Shown here in pieces: positions 8,026 to 10,957 of a stretch of 10,957 bases of DNA. The notes beneath the pieces were generated by a model. It searched no databases, was not told where the DNA came from, and saw nothing but the letters and a program-made list of their open reading frames with translations. The position numbers were made by a program, and so were the translations under genes. The stretch is from positions 1 through 10,957 of the forward strand of contig CAYTQK010000094.1 in assembly GCA_964439745.1 (NCBI GenBank), given 5' to 3'. Position 1 is the stretch's first letter. Every line of letters begins with the position of its first letter. This DNA comes from CAYTQK01 sp964439745 (GTDB lineage: Bacteria > Desulfobacterota > Desulfobacteria > Desulfobacterales > Desulfosudaceae).

Positions 8026-8058
8026 ATTGATTTAAGACACAGATTCAAACGGCAGCTT

Positions 8059-8086
8059 ATTATAAGACTGAAAATGGGATAAGCAA
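8059..8086 (-). promoter_or_regulatory. Candidate promoter for the methyltransferase/ATP-grasp gene
   Basis: On the minus strand TTGCTT (8086-8081) and a perfect TATAAT (8064-8059) are 16 bases apart, in AT-rich DNA between two GC-rich genes. Transcription would start about 50 bases before the ATG at 8001. Confidence 0.5.
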
Positions 8087-8218
8087 CTGTTTTGTGGCAA
8101 AAATATAAAAAAATGAAATGGCTGAAAAGAAGTGCTGACCACGGCCAACAACCGCTGGAAAAGGACTGGTGGGGAGAAAATTATTATATAGAATGGAAGG
8201 GAACCTGCAAGCGGGTGG

Positions 8219-8256
8219 GGGCTGCCGCCGCCGGTGATGATCGGCGGCGGCAGCCC
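8219..8256 (-). terminator. Strong GC hairpin downstream of the TonB-dependent receptor (no U-tract)
   Basis: A perfect 14-base-pair inverted repeat (GGGCTGCCGCCGCC, 10-base loop 8233-8242, then its complement) sits 48 bases past the receptor stop. It is positioned to end or protect the receptor transcript. On neither strand is it followed by a T run, so it is not a textbook intrinsic terminator. The rest of the 302-base gap (8002-8303) holds the fusion-gene promoter, an inverted repeat and AT-rich DNA; I see no credible gene in it. Confidence 0.45.
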
Positions 8257-8303
8257 GTTTGGAACCGCCCTCCTTTCGGCTCCGAACGATTGGTCGCTTT
8301 TTC

Positions 8304-10271
8304 TTAGAAACGGTATTTCAACCCGGTATAAAAGGACCTGCCGGGCATGGGATACCCCTGGATAACTTCATACCGCTCCTCGAACAGATTCCGGATTTCC
8401 GCTTCCAGAAAAAGACCGGCGTCGTTCTCCCCGGAAAGCAATCCCTTGGAGAGCGTCAGGTCGGCCACGGTATGGGCCGGCAGGGTTTCGTCGCCGGTGC
8501 CGGCATAATCTTCGATCTCCTGTTCCCCTACATAGGCCACGTTCAGCCGGGCGGTAAAATCCGCCTCCCAGTGGGCGAACCGCAGGCCGTAGGAGGCGGT
8601 CCAGTCCGGGGTATAGAGCAGGTCTTCGTCGGTCTCCTCATCCTCGTATGCGGTCAGCCAGGTAAAGGAGGCATACGGGGCCAATTCGAAATTCCACTGG
8701 AACAGGGCGCCGATATCAAAACTCAGATTGCCCTCGAACCCGGTCAGGTTCGCTTCGCCCGCATTTTCATACAAAGTTATGTCGGTCACGGGATTGTACG
8801 CATAGGTGATCTTGTCCGCAAAATCGGTATAAAACCAGTTCAGCCCGGCCGTGAACATTTTTTTGGAATAATCCAGGCCGACCTCGTAGGTCTGGCTGGA
8901 TTCCGGTTTCAGGTCGGGATTGCCGGAAAAAATTCCAAAGCCGAACATGCTGTAATCCTCGTACATGTAAAGTTCATCGGCGGTGGGCATGCGGAAGGCC
9001 TCGGCGTAATTGGCCCGGGCGATCAACTCCGGGGTGACTTTATAGACCAGCCCCAGGCTGGTGACCCAGTTGGTGTCATCTTCGCTGCGGCCGTCGTCGC
9101 TTTTTACCTCGTACCAGTCATGCCGGCCCCCGGCGGACAGGATCAGCCGGTCGTCGAGCAGATGAAACTTGGACAATACAAAGGCGGCCGGGTTGTCATA
9201 GGTATTTTCTCCAGACGTGTACGTGTTGTCGATGGCATAATAGGTCCAGTCCACCCCGCCGGTGAGGCTGACCAGATCGGTATTGACCGTCATCTGGGCC
9301 TGGCCGCCCTGCTGATCCGTATCCCGGAAATAGGTTTCATCGGAACCCGGGGTGCCCGGTTCAATGGTGGCGTACTCGTCTTCGCCGGTGAAATATCGCA
9401 GTTTCCAGGCCAGGGAATCATCGGCCAGGCCGCCGTCATAGGACATATCCACGGTATTGATGGCGTTATCAATGTAGTCATCCGGATCATTGTCGGTCAG
9501 ATAGCCTGGCTTGCCGATCTTGTCGCCGTCGTAACTGTTCACGGCCAGGCCGAGACGATGGCCCGGCGCCAAGTTCCAGCCGGTGTTGAGGCTGACCCGG
9601 TTCTTGTGATCAAAACCGGTGTTGTCATACCGGTCGCCAGCGGCCGTATCATAGTCGCCCTGGGATTCGGTGGAGGCGCTGAAAGAAAAATCAAACTCCG
9701 CGGCCCGGCCGCTGATACCGGCACCGGCCCGGTAATAATCCCAGCTGCCCAGGATGCCTTCGGCATAGCCGGCCACACCCTCTTTCCCTTCTTCGGTAAT
9801 GACATTAACAATGCCGCCCATGGCCGCGGAACCATACTGCACCGAAGCCGGCCCCCGGATGATTTCCACCCGTTCGACATTGCCCAGGGAGATCTTTTCC
9901 AGGTTGCCGGTTCCGGCCCGGCGGCCGTTGATCAGGATCAGTACATGGCTGGCCAGGTCATTGCCGTGGGTATCGGTGCGAAAGCCCCGGATACTGACGG
10001 AACTGGTCGAATTGGGATATTCCCGGGTCATGAAACCCTGGCCGGCCAAAAGATCGCGAAGGTCCTCGGCCGCGGACTGCTGGATCTCGTTTTTATCTAC
10101 CACGGTGATATTGGTGGGCACCTCCGCCCGGTCTTCGGCCACCCGGCCGGCGGTGACCACCACTGGCCGCATCTGCGGTGAGTCCGGCCGAACGGTCGGC
10201 GGAGCCTGTCCCCAGACCGGAACGACACCCAACAACAAGACAACCAACCAGACAATTTGACTTTGCTTCAT
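8304..10271 (-). CDS. btuB: TonB-dependent outer-membrane receptor, vitamin B12 (BtuB-like)
   Basis: The 655-residue product starts MKQSQIVWLVVLLLGVVPVWGQA, a clear signal peptide. A TonB-box-like segment (RPVVVTAGR, 35-43) follows, then the plug domain (about 45-160) with VDKNEIQQSAAEDLRDLL, SVSIRGFR, ILINGRRAG and VERVEIIRGPASVQYGSAAMGGIVNVIT. The remainder is a 22-strand-type beta barrel rich in alternating aromatic residues, ending GLKYRF with the terminal Phe of outer-membrane barrels. I chose ATG 10271, 5 bases after AAGGAGG (10283-10277) and giving the signal peptide. The frame is open further upstream, but that stretch is the riboswitch leader. The cobalamin riboswitch and terminator directly upstream support cobalamin or a related corrinoid as the cargo, and the TonB gene further upstream supplies the energy link. 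Length is a little above the 614 of E. coli BtuB. Confidence 0.92.
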   Translation of the reverse strand: MKQSQIVWLVVLLLGVVPVWGQAPPTVRPDSPQMRPVVVTAGRVAEDRAEVPTNITVVDKNEIQQSAAEDLRDLLAGQGFMTREYPNSTSSVSIRGFRTDTHGNDLASHVLILINGRRAGTGNLEKISLGNVERVEIIRGPASVQYGSAAMGGIVNVITEEGKEGVAGYAEGILGSWDYYRAGAGISGRAAEFDFSFSASTESQGDYDTAAGDRYDNTGFDHKNRVSLNTGWNLAPGHRLGLAVNSYDGDKIGKPGYLTDNDPDDYIDNAINTVDMSYDGGLADDSLAWKLRYFTGEDEYATIEPGTPGSDETYFRDTDQQGGQAQMTVNTDLVSLTGGVDWTYYAIDNTYTSGENTYDNPAAFVLSKFHLLDDRLILSAGGRHDWYEVKSDDGRSEDDTNWVTSLGLVYKVTPELIARANYAEAFRMPTADELYMYEDYSMFGFGIFSGNPDLKPESSQTYEVGLDYSKKMFTAGLNWFYTDFADKITYAYNPVTDITLYENAGEANLTGFEGNLSFDIGALFQWNFELAPYASFTWLTAYEDEETDEDLLYTPDWTASYGLRFAHWEADFTARLNVAYVGEQEIEDYAGTGDETLPAHTVADLTLSKGLLSGENDAGLFLEAEIRNLFEERYEVIQGYPMPGRSFYTGLKYRF

Positions 10272-10354
10272 CTCTTCCTCCTTCTTTGTATTGACATTGA
10301 TCACATTTTGCCTGTCGCTTTCCAACGAGGGTTGCGGCCGCCAAGGCTGCGGCC

Positions 10355-10393
10355 AAAAAAAAATCCCCGGACCGATTGCTCGATCCGGGGATT
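10355..10393 (-). terminator. Intrinsic terminator of the cobalamin riboswitch
   Basis: On the minus strand a 10-base-pair stem (AATCCCCGGA with TCCGGGGATT), with an inner 3-pair extension and a four-base loop, runs into nine Ts (10363-10355). It lies between the aptamer and the receptor start, 84 bases before the ATG, so it would stop transcription of the receptor gene when the aptamer binds cobalamin. Confidence 0.92.
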
Positions 10394-10445
10394 GCCCTTT
10401 TTTATCCTCAGATTCTTGCTCGCCTTTGTCCGCGAAGGCCGACCA

Positions 10446-10461
10446 CCGCAAATGATTGCGG
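10446..10461 (-). promoter_or_regulatory. Hairpin in the riboswitch expression platform
   Basis: CCGCAA, four-base loop, TTGCGG: a short GC-capped hairpin just after the aptamer's closing stem and before the terminator. It may belong to the switching or antiterminator structure; that role is inferred from position only. Confidence 0.4.
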
Positions 10462-10473
10462 CCGTCATTTGGA

Positions 10474-10632
10474 TTCAGGCAGGTCTTCTGACTTTCGGAT
10501 CATCCTGTTGACCGCGCCTTCCCGGCGAATTTTTTCGTCAGTGGCGTCTGGCGGCCTTCGTCCCCGATTACAGCGGCGGGCCCGTCCCCGAATTTCACGG
10601 GGTTCCCTGTTATGCTCCTGGGAGCACCTGAA
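10474..10632 (-). promoter_or_regulatory. Cobalamin riboswitch (B12 aptamer)
   Basis: Read on the minus strand, the region shows the landmark segments of the cobalamin aptamer in order: a closing stem TTCAGG (10632-10627), a GTGAAAT-containing stem-loop, GCCGCTGTAATCGG followed by GACGA, the B12 box GCCACTG (10545-10539), GGGAAGGCGCGG (10523-10512), GATGATCCGAAAGTCAGAAGACCTGCC-type 3' core (about 10506-10480), and CCTGAA (10479-10474) closing the first stem. It binds adenosylcobalamin or another B12 form. With the terminator at 10393-10355 it should lower receptor transcription when B12 is abundant. Confidence 0.96.
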
Positions 10633-10641
10633 CTTCTTTTA

Positions 10642-10669
10642 CTTATGCATAGGTTCCTGGCCCTGTCAA
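10642..10669 (-). promoter_or_regulatory. Promoter of the riboswitch-btuB transcript
   Basis: A perfect TTGACA (10669-10664) and CATAAG (10647-10642, four of six to TATAAT) are 16 bases apart on the minus strand. The predicted start, near 10635, falls just before the first riboswitch stem at 10632, which fits well. The leader to the receptor ATG would be about 364 bases. Confidence 0.65.
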
Positions 10670-10717
10670 CAGCAAATTTCTTCGGCTGCTTTTTCCCATG
10701 GCCGGATTTTATTATTC

Positions 10718-10736
10718 CTTATTTGATCACAATAAG
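10718..10736. repeat. AT-rich inverted repeat between tonB and the btuB promoter
   Basis: CTTATT, seven bases (TGATCAC), AATAAG: a short dyad about 50 bases upstream of the btuB -35 box and 58 bases after the tonB stop. It might be an operator or a weak 3' hairpin for tonB. The surrounding 10670-10793 is AT-rich with no gene and no convincing terminator. Confidence 0.25.
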
Positions 10737-10793
10737 TTATCCGCATATAAAATTTTTTTTGCCGTATCGTGTCAGCCACCCGGTTGTCCTAAC

Positions 10794-10957
10794 CTATTTA
10801 AGCTGGAACAACACCGGCACCTTGACCCACATGGCCGCCGGCTGGTCACCTTTTCGGCCCGGTTCAAAGGCCCAGGAGCGCACCGCCCCCAGGGCGGCCT
10901 GTTCCAGCACGCCGTAGCCGCCGGATGCCAACACCACGGGGTTGTCCCCCCGGCCCC
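10794..10957 (-). CDS. tonB: TonB energy transducer, C-terminal domain (partial, runs off the right edge)
   Basis: The minus strand is open from the right edge to a TAG at 10796-10794. The 53 visible residues end ...GGYGVLEQAALGAVRSW, then AFEPGRKGDQPAAMWVKVPV and LFQLK. This is the ending of TonB-family C-terminal domains: a G-Y-x-x-L-x-x-A-A helix start, the A-V-x-x-W-x-F-x-P-x-x-x-x-G turn and a final V-P-V-x-F strand. TonB spans the periplasm and passes proton-motive energy from ExbB/ExbD to outer-membrane receptors by contacting their TonB box. It lies upstream of, and on the same strand as, the BtuB-like receptor, which has its own promoter and riboswitch. The start and transmembrane helix lie outside the window. 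Confidence 0.85.
   Translation of the reverse strand, partial: GRGDNPVVLASGGYGVLEQAALGAVRSWAFEPGRKGDQPAAMWVKVPVLFQLK

Noticed and set aside
8092..8307. A 71-codon plus-strand frame (TTG start, or ATG 8113) in the intergenic gap
   Set aside because: It has no ribosome binding site, runs through the 14-bp hairpin and into the receptor's 3' end, and shows no family resemblance.
8259..10181. A 640-codon open frame on the plus strand
   Set aside because: It is antisense to the TonB-dependent receptor, with composition skewed to Gly/Ile/Val and no motif. The receptor has a signal peptide, plug motifs and a terminal Phe.
10272..10451. N-terminal 60-residue extension of the TonB-dependent receptor
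   Set aside because: It covers the riboswitch platform and terminator; the signal peptide and the AAGGAGG both point to ATG 10271.
10376..10917. Plus-strand frames across the right-hand leader region
   Set aside because: They are antisense to the cobalamin riboswitch and to the TonB C-terminus, both of which are well supported.

Overview
The window looks like a piece of a Gram-negative, probably anaerobic deltaproteobacterial (Desulfobacterota-type) chromosome or metagenomic contig. This rests on the high-GC codon use, an outer-membrane TonB system, the lnt-prfB order, a cytidylate kinase-like protein next to a long-chain-type acyl-CoA ligase, and a methyltransferase/ATP-grasp fusion. The taxonomic call is inference from family composition only.

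Left edge (1-495): about 145 bases encode, on the plus strand, a piece of the Cmr2/Cas10 Palm domain of a type III-B CRISPR effector, with GGAD where GGDD is expected. It abuts, without any spacer, the middle of an HD-domain phosphohydrolase gene on the minus strand, which loses its C-terminal part. This is either a real rearrangement or an assembly chimera.

Minus-strand block (496-3311): lnt (apolipoprotein N-acyltransferase), prfB (peptide chain release factor 2, with the classic in-frame TGA programmed +1 frameshift) and the truncated HD gene, in that transcriptional order. A divergent promoter region (about 3312-3594) separates this block from a plus-strand pair, a cytidylate kinase-like P-loop protein and an AMP-forming acyl-CoA synthetase (3595-5997), 15 bases apart and probably cotranscribed.

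Convergent to that pair is a 667-residue SAM methyltransferase/D-Ala-D-Ala-ligase-like ATP-grasp fusion (5998-8001, minus). The two convergent genes end back to back within one TGATCA hexamer. Upstream of the fusion gene lies about 300 bp of intergenic DNA with a likely promoter and a strong GC hairpin.

Right side (8304-10957, minus): a vitamin B12 uptake module. The C-terminal end of a TonB energy transducer enters from the right edge. It is followed by a promoter, a full cobalamin riboswitch, an intrinsic terminator and a BtuB-like TonB-dependent outer-membrane receptor. The layout fits transcriptional attenuation of B12 uptake when cobalamin is plentiful.

I did not find a convincing new multi-gene system. 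The least ordinary items are the Cas10 fragment and its junction, the methyltransferase/ATP-grasp fusion, and some small regulatory structures.
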